In this document: piece by piece, positions 1 through 7,802 of the stretch
Numbering within the stretch: the stretch's first letter is position 1
Layout of the letters: each line of letters opens with the position of its first letter
From: Spirosoma oryzicola
Lineage (GTDB): Bacteria; Bacteroidota; Bacteroidia; Cytophagales; Spirosomataceae
Reading direction: 5' to 3'
DNA: 64,000 nucleotides
Assembly: GCF_021233055.1 (NCBI RefSeq)
Contig: NZ_CP089538.1
Location: 1,965,501-2,029,500 of the forward strand
Notes under the pieces: model-generated
Told to the model about the DNA's origin: nothing
Seen by the model: the letters and a program-made list of their open reading frames with translations, nothing else
The model's database searches: none
Translations under genes and position numbers: made by a program

Positions 1-156
1 CGCTGACGCCAGTTCGCTGTCGTCAGCCTGACCAATGACAATAGCCGTTGCTTGCGTTCCTAGCTTTTCGGCAACTTGAGCACCGTAGAAAATAGCTTCC
101 TGAGACGACTTTCTGATTTTGCCTTCGTCTAATTCGGCGAATATGAGAACAGACAT
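1..156 (-). CDS. etfA: Electron transfer flavoprotein alpha subunit, N-terminal part
   Basis: Only the first 52 residues are inside the window; the gene runs off the left edge. The N-terminus (MSVLIFAELDEGKIRKSS...) has the typical EtfA opening, a beta strand followed by an acidic turn and a helix of the AANH-like alpha/beta fold. EtfA pairs with EtfB to carry FAD and pass electrons from acyl-CoA dehydrogenases toward the quinone pool. It lies 77 bp downstream of etfB on the same strand, the usual etfB-etfA order. The call rests on the N-terminal sequence and the neighbour; the FAD-binding C-terminal domain is not visible. Confidence 0.9.
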   Translation of the reverse strand, partial: MSVLIFAELDEGKIRKSSQEAIFYGAQVAEKLGTQATAIVIGQADDSELASA

Positions 157-233
157 AAATCTTGATTTTTTAGTGTAAGGGTTTCGCTTTATCGACATTT
201 TCAGTAAACCACTGGATATCGATAAGTCGAATA

Positions 234-971
234 CTAAATTACTTTTGCTTCGTTGTGGAGCAGCTGAATTAGCGTTTCGGCTTCCTCGGCCTTGATCATC
301 TTTACAGCGCCACGGGGAGCTGGTAATTCGTAACTGGCAACGGTCGTTAGTTTGTCCGTACCCGTTGGTTCAACGAGTTTAAGGGGCTTTGTCCGGGCGG
401 TCATAATACCACGCATATTCGGAATTTTCCATTCGGCGATGGGTTCCTGACAGCCTAATATCAACGGTAATTTAGCTTCCAGTTGCTCTTTCCCCCCTTC
501 AATTTCGCGAGTGATTTTTGCTGTATCACCGTCTATGTCGAGCTGCATTACGGGTGATATGGAGGGGAGGCCAAGCATTTCGCCAACAATACCGTGAACC
601 TGACCACCGTTGTAGTCGATAGACTCACGACCCATCAGGATCAAATCGTAGCTGTTTTCTTTGGCGATGGCCGCAATCTGCTCAGCAACGAAATAAGCGT
701 CGGTTGGTTCGGCGTTTACCCGAATGGCATCGTCAGCTCCGATCGCCAGACACTTACGAATGACAGGCTCGGCATCGGCTTCGCCTACATTGAGTACTGT
801 TACGGAGGCTCCTGTTTTCTCTTTTAATTCGACCGCCCTAGCCAGTGCATAGTCATCGTAGGGGCCAGTAATAAATGTCACCCCTGCCTTGTTCAGCTTC
901 GTATTGTTATCCGTAAAGGCAATCTTGGTAGTGGTGTCGGGCACACTCGTCACGCACACTAAAATTTTCAT
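234..971 (-). CDS. etfB: Electron transfer flavoprotein beta subunit
   Basis: The 245-residue protein has the normal EtfB length. It opens with MKILVCVTSVPDTTTKIAF, the usual EtfB start, and carries the segment LILMGRESIDYNGGQVHG, the conserved AMP-binding and recognition-loop region of the family. EtfB binds AMP structurally and, with EtfA, forms the soluble cytoplasmic electron carrier serving flavin dehydrogenases. It is the first gene of an etfB-etfA operon. The ATG is the only sensible start because it matches the family N-terminus. An acyl-CoA dehydrogenase-like gene occurs near 24 kb, but nothing ties it specifically to this pair. Confidence 0.95.
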   Translation of the reverse strand: MKILVCVTSVPDTTTKIAFTDNNTKLNKAGVTFITGPYDDYALARAVELKEKTGASVTVLNVGEADAEPVIRKCLAIGADDAIRVNAEPTDAYFVAEQIAAIAKENSYDLILMGRESIDYNGGQVHGIVGEMLGLPSISPVMQLDIDGDTAKITREIEGGKEQLEAKLPLILGCQEPIAEWKIPNMRGIMTARTKPLKLVEPTGTDKLTTVASYELPAPRGAVKMIKAEEAETLIQLLHNEAKVI

Positions 972-1102
972 GCTTATTGGGGTTTTGTTTGCGTAATCCG
1001 GTAAATCAAGGCATTTAACCTAATTGCGTACGTCAAGCACACCACATTGATAGAAGTCAAATCCTTAACTTGGCGGCTAAATTACAAACTGTCTTAAATA
1101 AA

Positions 1103-1118
1103 AGTATGCAAGCATACT
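1103..1118. promoter_or_regulatory. Short inverted repeat between etfB and a TPR gene
   Basis: Two 7-bp arms, AGTATGC and GCATACT, are separated by two bases. They lie 15 bases before the TPR gene start, in the divergent gap with etfB. The element could be an operator for either direction or a small hairpin. No regulator in the window can be assigned to it. Confidence 0.25.
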
Positions 1119-1133
1119 ATTTTTTATCAGCAA

Positions 1134-1463
1134 ATGAATAACGAACGTATCCAACAATTAATTCGATTTGTACAGGAAGAACCCAACGAGCCGTTCAATG
1201 TTTACGCGTTGGCTATGGAGTTTTTGGCTAGTCAGCCTGAGCAGGCTAGTATTTATTTTAATCAGTTACTAACTGAACACCCGGATTATTTGCCAACGTA
1301 TTATCACGCAGCAGCGCTGTACGCTAATCTCAATGAGCGTAGTAAGGCCGCCGATTTGTACGAAAAAGGCATAGAGCTGGCGCGCGTGCAGAAAAATCAG
1401 AAGACGCTTCTAGAGTTGCAACGAGCTAAGCAGGCGTTCGAGGATGATGAGGATGAATGGTAG
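1134..1463 (+). CDS. Small tetratricopeptide-repeat protein
   Basis: This 109-residue soluble protein consists of about three helical-repeat units. Segments such as ASIYFNQLLTEHPDYLPTYY and AADLYEKGIELAR show the TPR pattern of small and large hydrophobic residues with a proline near the helix-turn boundary. The C-terminus is very acidic (FEDDEDEW). There is no signal peptide, so it is probably a cytoplasmic protein-protein interaction module. It is divergent from etfB. The partner and process are unknown. Confidence 0.8.
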   Translation: MNNERIQQLIRFVQEEPNEPFNVYALAMEFLASQPEQASIYFNQLLTEHPDYLPTYYHAAALYANLNERSKAADLYEKGIELARVQKNQKTLLELQRAKQAFEDDEDEW

Positions 1464-1511
1464 TCTCCTGCCAGCGAATCGATAGCTGGACGGTAGCCTT
1501 TGCGCAAGACG

Positions 1512-2321
1512 TTACCGGCGTTGTTTCTTCTGCTGAACATACTCCTGCTTAAACAGCACAGGTACAACTGCTTGTTCAGGAACGGTATAGGTCATGGCCA
1601 GATAAGTAGCGTTGGCCAGCTTAGGTACGTAGACAAAACCGCGTACGGATTCACCGGGAGCTAGCGTATTTGCGCGCAGTGCCAATTCACGCCAACGATA
1701 CTCTTCATAATCGTAGCGTTGCATCCGATCGGCGAAAGTGCTGTGATCAATAGCGCGCTTAACGGCAATACCCTGGTAAGCCAGGTAATGCGCAGCTTGT
1801 TTGTTCGCGTATTCATGGTATGAACGGCTGTTGCTCGATGAGGATACGTCGGAAGCGATAGCTGCTACCATCAAAACGGTGTTGAAAATTTTCGCCCGTT
1901 TCAAGCGCTTCTCTTCCTGTTTTCGTTTCAGCTTGACACGTCCGGCTTCGTAGTTTGGATCGGCAGCGGATCGTTGTAAAACAAGCGCCGTGTTGGTAGG
2001 CTCGGATAGGGTATCTTGGCTGGCACCGAGGGCGACAAAATGAAAATCGGCTGGATTAACCTCAATGGAATGATCAGTTCGATTTTTCACCTCGATGTCC
2101 AACGTAATAAACTCCATATCCTCCCGCTCAAACGAAGCGACAACACCGATGCCATTTTGCTCGGCTTTAGTGACCGGACGACCATCAATCGTGATCACAT
2201 CACCCGTGACGGGTTCGAGTCGGTAGGAGGAAGTAACGGAAGGTGCACAACCAATCAGCGTACCGGCCAGCATACCAACAGCGAGGATCGCTTTTAGAGA
2301 GGAAAAAGATTTCATACGCAC
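1512..2321 (-). CDS. Predicted lipoprotein of unknown function
   Basis: The 269-residue protein starts with a basic n-region and hydrophobic stretch ending in the lipobox LIGC (Cys25), so it should be lipid-anchored after export. Residues after the Cys form a beta-rich segment with phrases such as FITLDIEVKNRTDHSIEVNP, which resemble DUF4352-type or immunoglobulin-like extracellular folds. The middle has a lysine/arginine-rich helix and a short hydrophobic helix (TVLMVAAIASDVSSSS). The C-terminus is again beta-rich. I do not recognise a named family. The start could be the first or third codon, both ATG. It is convergent with the TPR gene. Confidence 0.7.
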   Translation of the reverse strand: MRMKSFSSLKAILAVGMLAGTLIGCAPSVTSSYRLEPVTGDVITIDGRPVTKAEQNGIGVVASFEREDMEFITLDIEVKNRTDHSIEVNPADFHFVALGASQDTLSEPTNTALVLQRSAADPNYEAGRVKLKRKQEEKRLKRAKIFNTVLMVAAIASDVSSSSNSRSYHEYANKQAAHYLAYQGIAVKRAIDHSTFADRMQRYDYEEYRWRELALRANTLAPGESVRGFVYVPKLANATYLAMTYTVPEQAVVPVLFKQEYVQQKKQRR

Positions 2322-2506
2322 AACTATTAGCTGTCAAACCATCGCGTTAACCGACGTAAAGGTAGATATTTCAATGATTCTAATCAGCTGATATACGGTT
2401 AGTTTCGTAGACGGTATTTTATTTTCTGCCGTTCTTCTTTACTTTTCGAAAGGAGGTGTATCTAAGTTCGCCACATCCCAACCATTTTCGGGTACAGAGA
2501 TTTTAA

Positions 2507-2656
2507 CACGCATCAAATCAAGCCGTTGACTTAACAACATTATTGGCTACGCTGGTGCAGAAAAACGAAGAGCTAACCCTGCACCTGATCGATCAGCAGA
2601 AGCGTATTGAGCGGTTAGAAAGACAGAATCGGCAATTACTGAAAAAGAAGAAATAG
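2507..2656 (+). pseudogene. Coiled-coil C-terminal remnant, no start codon
   Basis: An open frame preceded directly by a stop encodes about 49 residues ending in LIDQQKRIERLERQNRQLL and a run of lysines before TAG. The heptad-like charged and leucine pattern resembles the C-terminal coiled coil of longer proteins, for example tail-fibre or intramolecular-chaperone-like ends. There is no ATG; an in-frame TTG exists at 2543. I read it as the tail of a decayed gene, but a tiny real peptide is possible. Confidence 0.3.
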
Positions 2657-2668
2657 AGCGCAGTTTAC

Positions 2669-2735
2669 ACCCAAAAACGGCAAGGCGACTGAATTTCTCC
2701 AACAGGGAAATTCAGTCGCCTTGCCGTTTTTGGGT
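2669..2735. repeat. 29-bp perfect palindrome with 9-nt loop
   Basis: The arms at 2669-2697 and 2707-2735 are exact reverse complements. The element lies 12 bases after the coiled-coil remnant stop and 26 bases from the Nramp gene stop, so it sits between convergent ends and may terminate transcription both ways. There is no clear T-run. The arm length is unusual for a simple terminator and matches the long arms seen around the REP-like cores elsewhere in the window, although this one lacks the core sequence. Confidence 0.75.
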
Positions 2736-2761
2736 ATCTGTATAGCATGAGAAAACAACTA

Positions 2762-3949
2762 CTAACCGGCCTGAATAGCTAGCCAGATATTCCAGATGCC
2801 TAGTACGGCAGTAACCAGAACAACCAGCCCCATGGCCAAATTCTGCGCCGGCGAATTGCGGTGATCGCCTAATAACGACCGATTGTTAACGGCGGCAAAC
2901 AAAAAGATCGTTACGAAAGGAAGTAGAATGCCGTTGATAGCCTGCACCGCGACGATTACCGGGATCGGTGTCACGTTAAGCAAACCAAAGGTTAATCCAG
3001 TTGCCATGACAGCAATCCAGATGCCTCGGTAAGCAACCGAATTTTTACGGATTCCCAGTAGACTATGCGCCGTTACCGAAGCCGCCAGAGGAGCCGTCAG
3101 TGATGACGCAAATCCAGCGGCAAATAAACCAAAAGCAAATAAAAAGCCCGCCCAGGAGCCAAGACGGTCGGTCAATACCTGCGCCATGTGCAGATAGGAA
3201 AAATCGTTTGGGATAAGCAGCCCCGCCAGTAGCAATACGACCGAAATAATACCACCTAATACCACCGCAACCCAAATGCCGAGCCGCATCTCACTCAATG
3301 ATTGACCCGGTACAATACTGGAGCCGAAGAACAGGTTATAAGGAACAATGGTTGTGCCGATTAAGCCGTTGATCAGCAATAATGAGCCATCCGGAAGAGC
3401 GGGAGTTATTAACGCTTTAGTCAGTTCGATAGGGGTAACCGGCGTACCGAAGGCAACATATACGAAAGCGCCCCCCATGGCAAAGACAATCAAACCCAAA
3501 AAATTGGCCAGGCTCTGCGTTGATCCGATCCAAAGGAGAACGATACAGACTAGCCCAACCACGACTGTCAGTGTCGGAACCGGAAAGCCCGTAAGCAAGG
3601 CTAGCCCCGATACCGCGCCCAGGATATTACCTGCCTGATAAGCCGCACAGCCCAAAAAAATTGCCAGAAACAAAGCCCACGCGATCCGGCGACCTTTTGC
3701 GCCCGCGTAGGTTTGTGTAATGACCTGCCCCAGATCGCTACCGGTGGCAATCGTGATACGGGCGGCTGCTTCCTGCAACCAGACGGTACCTAGCGTAGCA
3801 AAGGTTAAAACCCAGAGTAGCTGAAGCCCGTATTTGGATCCGGCAATAGCACAGGCAGTGACGGAGCCAGGACCAATAAAAGCAGCTGAAATAACGGACC
3901 AGAACAAGACGCTGCCAAGACCGGCACGCAGGGAAAGGGATTTGGGCAC
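2762..3949 (-). CDS. Nramp (SLC11) family transporter with non-canonical metal site
   Basis: This is a polytopic membrane protein of about 395 residues with roughly 11 hydrophobic segments. The first membrane segment reads IGPGSVTACAIAGSKYG and the sixth contains VPYNLFFGSS. In classical MntH/Nramp these are DPGN and MPH, which supply the Asp, Asn, Met and His metal ligands; here they are GPGS and VPY. The protein is therefore of the Nramp fold but probably does not move Mn/Fe by the standard mechanism. An ATG at 4019-4021 would add 24 residues, but those overlap a terminator-like hairpin plus T-run that follows dps. I prefer the in-frame GTG at 3947-3949, with moderate certainty. It follows dps on the same strand. 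Confidence 0.8.
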   Translation of the reverse strand: MPKSLSLRAGLGSVLFWSVISAAFIGPGSVTACAIAGSKYGLQLLWVLTFATLGTVWLQEAAARITIATGSDLGQVITQTYAGAKGRRIAWALFLAIFLGCAAYQAGNILGAVSGLALLTGFPVPTLTVVVGLVCIVLLWIGSTQSLANFLGLIVFAMGGAFVYVAFGTPVTPIELTKALITPALPDGSLLLINGLIGTTIVPYNLFFGSSIVPGQSLSEMRLGIWVAVVLGGIISVVLLLAGLLIPNDFSYLHMAQVLTDRLGSWAGFLFAFGLFAAGFASSLTAPLAASVTAHSLLGIRKNSVAYRGIWIAVMATGLTFGLLNVTPIPVIVAVQAINGILLPFVTIFLFAAVNNRSLLGDHRNSPAQNLAMGLVVLVTAVLGIWNIWLAIQAG

Positions 3950-3957
3950 GAGGGTAT

Positions 3958-4014
3958 AAAAAAGTGATGACTGCGCAAAATGCCAATTTTTTCGGCACTT
4001 TACACAGTCATCAC
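3958..4014 (-). terminator. Intrinsic terminator after dps
   Basis: On the minus strand, 10-bp perfect arms GTGATGACTG and CAGTCATCAC (4005-4014 and 3964-3973) enclose a smaller TGCC/GGCA stem and are followed at once by six T residues (3958-3963). It lies 24 bases beyond the dps stop. It overlaps the longest possible N-terminus of the Nramp gene, so it could act as an attenuator between the two genes. Confidence 0.65.
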
Positions 4015-4038
4015 CTGACAAAATTTGGTCGTGTCGAA

Positions 4039-4512
4039 CTACGACAAGTATTTGCGTAGCATCCAGGCCATAGCTTCGTGGGCCTCCATCAGACCGGTCA
4101 GGAAGTCAGCAGTACCCGCGTCATTCAATTCTTCGTCGCATTTGTCTACGTCTTCACGGAGTTCGCGAACGATTTGCTCGTGGTCAGCTAGCAGATTTTT
4201 GAACATATCAGGTGTTCCGTTTGGCGTACCTGTATCTTCTTTCAGGCTGGTGTTGTGGATAAATTCAGCCATCGTTGCCAACGGCTTGCCACCTAACTGA
4301 CGGATACGTTCAGCTACCTCGTCGATTTCGGCTTCAATCGCTTTGTACTGCTTCTCGAAAAACTTATGGTACTCCATGAAGTTCGGGCCAGCAACATTCC
4401 AATGATATTTGCGGGTTTTGATGTACAGGACGTGTAGATCAGACAGGAAGTCGTTCAGTAATATATTGTCCTGTTTGAGGACATCTTCTTCTAAACCGAT
4501 ATTGGGCTGCAT
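4039..4512 (-). CDS. dps: Dps-family DNA-binding ferritin-like protein
   Basis: The 157-residue protein has the family length. The motif YHWNVAGPNFMEYHKFFE followed by AEIDEVAERIRQLG gives the inter-subunit ferroxidase site: His37, His49, Asp64 and Glu68 line up with the known Dps ligands. Dps forms a 12-subunit shell in the cytoplasm, oxidises Fe(II) with hydrogen peroxide and protects DNA in stress and starvation. The N-terminal tail is short and not lysine-rich, so DNA binding may be weak. It precedes the Nramp-like gene, from which a terminator separates it. Confidence 0.93.
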   Translation of the reverse strand: MQPNIGLEEDVLKQDNILLNDFLSDLHVLYIKTRKYHWNVAGPNFMEYHKFFEKQYKAIEAEIDEVAERIRQLGGKPLATMAEFIHNTSLKEDTGTPNGTPDMFKNLLADHEQIVRELREDVDKCDEELNDAGTADFLTGLMEAHEAMAWMLRKYLS

Positions 4513-4605
4513 AATAACGTGAGTTGGTTGTGTTGTTAAGTTCGTTGCAGAATGCGTGATGCAAACTACTTAGCAGAATAACTGACAAGTAAACGGTTTG
4601 TTTTG

Positions 4606-5544
4606 TTATTCGAGTAAACCAGCAAACACCGCTTTGGCATGGATCAAATCCTGCTTGTGAGCATTGAGTGCTTGCATCGTATTAGGGGATTCATTCTCTA
4701 AACACTGTTCCAGAACTAAATTGGGCCGAACGTTCAGCGTTTCCAAATCAGCAGCCAACCGTTGGTAATCAATGTCGCCACTACCGAACGTTTCCTGCCA
4801 GACTCCGTTCTTCGACTGCCGGATGTGTAGCTCAACAATGCGTTTCCCGTATAGCTTTACTACATCGAACAACGCTACTTGTGAGTTACCTGAGCCCCGA
4901 TACACCCAATGCGCGTCCAGGCATAACGATACGTTTTTGGGATCTGATGCTAACAGCATATGGTGAAATTCGCGGGCTCCCTGGCGATGTTCGGGCGCGT
5001 GTGTATGATAAGCCAGTGTGATGCCACGCTTACGGAGTTCGGCTCCGAGTCGGTCAAGGTTTTTGGCTTGTTCGGTGAGCTGAGCATCAGTTTTGTCGTC
5101 GTTACTTCCCCATTGGATTGGGCTGGGATTCGTCACGAAAATGGTTGTGCCAGCCGATTTTGCGGCATCCGCGATAGCCAGTACGGAATCAATCGATTGC
5201 TGCGCTTCGTCCGCTTTGTGAAGGGTACTATTTACGTACAGCGAATGCATCGACAGCTTGTACTTCCGAAGCAAAGGTATCAGCCGGGTTACTTCCTCGG
5301 CTGCGTTGATGCTTGGCTCATAGGCGGTTATGCCTGATTGAGCCAACTCAGCCAGCGATGCATCGGGGTTGGCCATCCAGGTTTTTCCCTGACGTTCGTA
5401 GAAGGTCAGCCAGCTATACGAGTTGCAGGCAATAGGAAACGATTTTACCATCGGATGGGCCTGGGTTAGCGGGTGGCCAACTAGGGTTGCGGCTCCGGAA
5501 CCAGCGAGTAAAGAGCCAAGAAAACGACGACGGGACAAGGGCAT
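4606..5544 (-). CDS. Sugar phosphate isomerase/epimerase-like TIM-barrel protein with Tat leader
   Basis: The 312-residue protein opens with SRRRFLGSLLAGSGAATLVG, a strong twin-arginine signal, so it should be exported folded. The rest matches the xylose-isomerase-like AP-endonuclease-2 fold: repeated strand/helix units, FVTNPSPIQWG, AYHTHAPEHRQGAREFHHML, CLDAHWVYRG and ELHIRQSKNG, which supply His, Asp and Glu residues for a divalent metal. Family members isomerise or epimerise sugars, but the substrate cannot be read from sequence. It appears to be a single-gene unit. Confidence 0.85.
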   Translation of the reverse strand: MPLSRRRFLGSLLAGSGAATLVGHPLTQAHPMVKSFPIACNSYSWLTFYERQGKTWMANPDASLAELAQSGITAYEPSINAAEEVTRLIPLLRKYKLSMHSLYVNSTLHKADEAQQSIDSVLAIADAAKSAGTTIFVTNPSPIQWGSNDDKTDAQLTEQAKNLDRLGAELRKRGITLAYHTHAPEHRQGAREFHHMLLASDPKNVSLCLDAHWVYRGSGNSQVALFDVVKLYGKRIVELHIRQSKNGVWQETFGSGDIDYQRLAADLETLNVRPNLVLEQCLENESPNTMQALNAHKQDLIHAKAVFAGLLE

Positions 5545-5726
5545 ATTTTGAGTCAGACTTGCGATTCTATAAGTAGCCCCAGGTCTTTTTTCTACCGTTT
5601 AAAAAATAATCTATTTTGGTAGGCCTATGGTCGCGTTCTATCGTATTTCTTGCGCGAAGAATGATCAATTGGTTAGGTACCTGTTGTTGAAAAGGGTATC
5701 TGACAGAAAATTTGTTTTAGATATAC

Positions 5727-7037
5727 ATGCGAAAACGTTTACTCTTCATTTTTACCCTTCTTTCTTTCTACCAAGTCTACGCTCAATCATTCATTCCGGC
5801 TTCAATAGTATTGCTTAACGGTGATAGCCTATCGGGTTGCATACGACCTGACTATTCAAATGATGACTTTTATTTCAGACGTGATTGTATGGCTAAGGCT
5901 ATACGGTATTCTGCTGCTACTGTAAAACAGTTACGAGTGGGCAGCCTGATCTATGACCGCAATGAGGTTGACGATAAAATGATTTTCATTCAAAAGGTCG
6001 TTGGAGGTAGTGCTACGCTGTATACGTTGGAACATAAGCCATTGGGAAAGACGCGCTATTTTCTGAAAACAGGGAATGCGTTTGAAGAACTGGTGTACAC
6101 GAAGGAGGAAGTCGTAAATAACGGCCAACGGTACCAGCAAACGGATCCTAAGTTTCTGAAAACGTTCGCCAGACTTCTTTCCGACTGTAACGAATTTACC
6201 AATTCAAAATGGGAAGCAGCCTTTACGACTAAAACATTAGCCAAGATGGTAGACGCCTACAATAGGTGTAAACAGCAAGATGGATCAGGAATACAATCGG
6301 TTGTCTACCCGGTGTCGGCCAAGATACCGGCTAAGTTCTTTATTCGTTTGGGCATTAACTCAGCCTTGGTACCATCACCCGTTGTTCGCGAAACAAAAGA
6401 GCTTTATACCAGGCATATAGTTGGAGACAGTAGAGTCTTTGGTACACCTACGTACGCATTTGAGGACCAAGGTAGTCGTACATCGACAAACTTAGGATGG
6501 ACAGCTACTGCTGGCTTAGAGCAGAAGATACTGGGGGGTAGATATGCCTGGGGAGGTCAATTGTCATATAGTTCGTCGTACTACAAGCGTCAATTACTAA
6601 CAGGTGGCACAACGGACGCTTATACCGATCAATACAACTACATGACCCCACAAAATTATGAATTGAGCATACCTAGTCAACAGCCAGTACGCTTTGATGG
6701 AATTGTGAAGGAGCAGACATCCATAGCTGAACTCAGTATTTTCGCCAGGAAATATCTATTTACCAACCAATCAATTTGGTACCTTGGGATAGGTTTGGGG
6801 TATGGACTGGTCCAGTCAGACTATACCTCATCGATAAAACTATCTACCACCGATAAGACAGCTCCCGTTTATCTGGGAGAGATCGTTCGCTATGCTCAAC
6901 CGCATACAATTCGACGTGGGCAGCTTGGAGGATTTGGCGAAGTCGGCTGGCAAAAAAGCCCGAAATTTGGCGTTGTAGCCCAATTCAACTGGCTGTACAC
7001 CGGCTTGTTAAATCTCCAGGTAAATCACTATTTTTAA
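5727..7037 (+). CDS. Outer-membrane beta-barrel-like protein, unknown function
   Basis: The 436-residue protein has a clear signal peptide (MRKRLLFIFTLLSFYQVYAQ, cleavage after about residue 20). The N-terminal half (about 21-180) is a mixed domain that starts with SIVLLNGDSLSGCIRP. The C-terminal half alternates polar and aromatic residues, as in TAGLEQKILGGRYAWGGQLS and IWYLGIGLGYGLVQSDY, which is typical of a porin-like barrel, and ends in VNHYF with a C-terminal Phe. This layout is common in Cytophagales secreted proteins without assigned role. It is convergent with the methyltransferase gene. Confidence 0.7.
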   Translation: MRKRLLFIFTLLSFYQVYAQSFIPASIVLLNGDSLSGCIRPDYSNDDFYFRRDCMAKAIRYSAATVKQLRVGSLIYDRNEVDDKMIFIQKVVGGSATLYTLEHKPLGKTRYFLKTGNAFEELVYTKEEVVNNGQRYQQTDPKFLKTFARLLSDCNEFTNSKWEAAFTTKTLAKMVDAYNRCKQQDGSGIQSVVYPVSAKIPAKFFIRLGINSALVPSPVVRETKELYTRHIVGDSRVFGTPTYAFEDQGSRTSTNLGWTATAGLEQKILGGRYAWGGQLSYSSSYYKRQLLTGGTTDAYTDQYNYMTPQNYELSIPSQQPVRFDGIVKEQTSIAELSIFARKYLFTNQSIWYLGIGLGYGLVQSDYTSSIKLSTTDKTAPVYLGEIVRYAQPHTIRRGQLGGFGEVGWQKSPKFGVVAQFNWLYTGLLNLQVNHYF

Positions 7038-7049
7038 CGTCGGTCTATA

Positions 7050-7796
7050 TTAAGTAATCGGCTTCTCACCGACAATCCCCGACGCGCATCCGAAAAAGTA
7101 GTTTGTTTGGCGGCAGATCAGACCAGCATTTTCGAAAAGCTGTAACGCCTGATTGGTGTTTTTGAACTGGGCGCAGTAAATACCAAGCATCCGATAGGTC
7201 TGTGGATTACCCAGAAACAACGCGCCCAGAATCGGAATAATCCGACGTAAGTAGAACAGGTAAAAAGCGCGTAACAAAGCGGGTTTGGGAACAGATACTT
7301 CTACACACGAAAATTGTCCGCCGGGCTTTAAGATGCGATAAATTTCTTTAGATAACTGACTAATTTGATCATCGTTGAACGTTTTTAGCCCGAATGCGAC
7401 AACCACATGGTCGGCGCATTGATCGGGTAGAGTGCTGGCTAGTACGTTCTGTTTATGAATGGTGATGGCATAGGACGCGTATTGTTTTCGCTGTCGTTTC
7501 TGATTGGCATAATGAAGCATTCCCTCGCTGAAATCAACGCCCAGTAAAGCTCCGTTCGATTCGATTTTCGGGCAAATGTAACCCCACGTTTCGCCCATGC
7601 CCGACATTAAATCAACGACGGTCTGGCCGGGCTTTATGTCGAGTTCAAATACGCATTGCCGACGCCAGCGGTTCGAGAAGCCAAACGACGTGATCGTGTT
7701 CATCCGTTCGTAGGTCAAACTCATCTCGTTGAAAAGCGCCTGAACGAACTCCGGCTCGTAAATAGACTGCGTAGCTTTTGGCCGTTGAAATGCCAT
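7050..7796 (-). CDS. Class I SAM-dependent methyltransferase, UbiE/COQ5-like
   Basis: The 248-residue protein has the Rossmann methyltransferase layout. Motif I is VVDLMSGMGETWGY, LGVDFSEGML is the acidic strand-2 end, and ADHVVVAFGLKTFNDDQ and EIYRILKPGGQFSCVEVS are the later strands, similar to menaquinone/ubiquinone C-methyltransferases. Motif I is variant (DLMSGMG rather than DLxxGTG). It is the last gene of the deoR / oxoprolinase operon, only 6 bases after the oxoprolinase stop, so its substrate may relate to that pathway rather than to quinones. The true substrate is unknown. Confidence 0.8.
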   Translation of the reverse strand: MAFQRPKATQSIYEPEFVQALFNEMSLTYERMNTITSFGFSNRWRRQCVFELDIKPGQTVVDLMSGMGETWGYICPKIESNGALLGVDFSEGMLHYANQKRQRKQYASYAITIHKQNVLASTLPDQCADHVVVAFGLKTFNDDQISQLSKEIYRILKPGGQFSCVEVSVPKPALLRAFYLFYLRRIIPILGALFLGNPQTYRMLGIYCAQFKNTNQALQLFENAGLICRQTNYFFGCASGIVGEKPIT

Positions 7797-7802
7797 ACAT
7801 GA

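Larger units (their letters stand above)
2322..2761. other. Gene-poor stretch with a coding remnant and a long perfect hairpin
   Basis: This 440-bp gap between the lipoprotein (leftward, starts at its left side) and the Nramp gene (ends at its right side) has no full gene. It holds a short coiled-coil reading frame without a proper start and a 29-bp perfect hairpin, both listed separately. The first 180 bases show nothing I can name. Confidence 0.6.
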
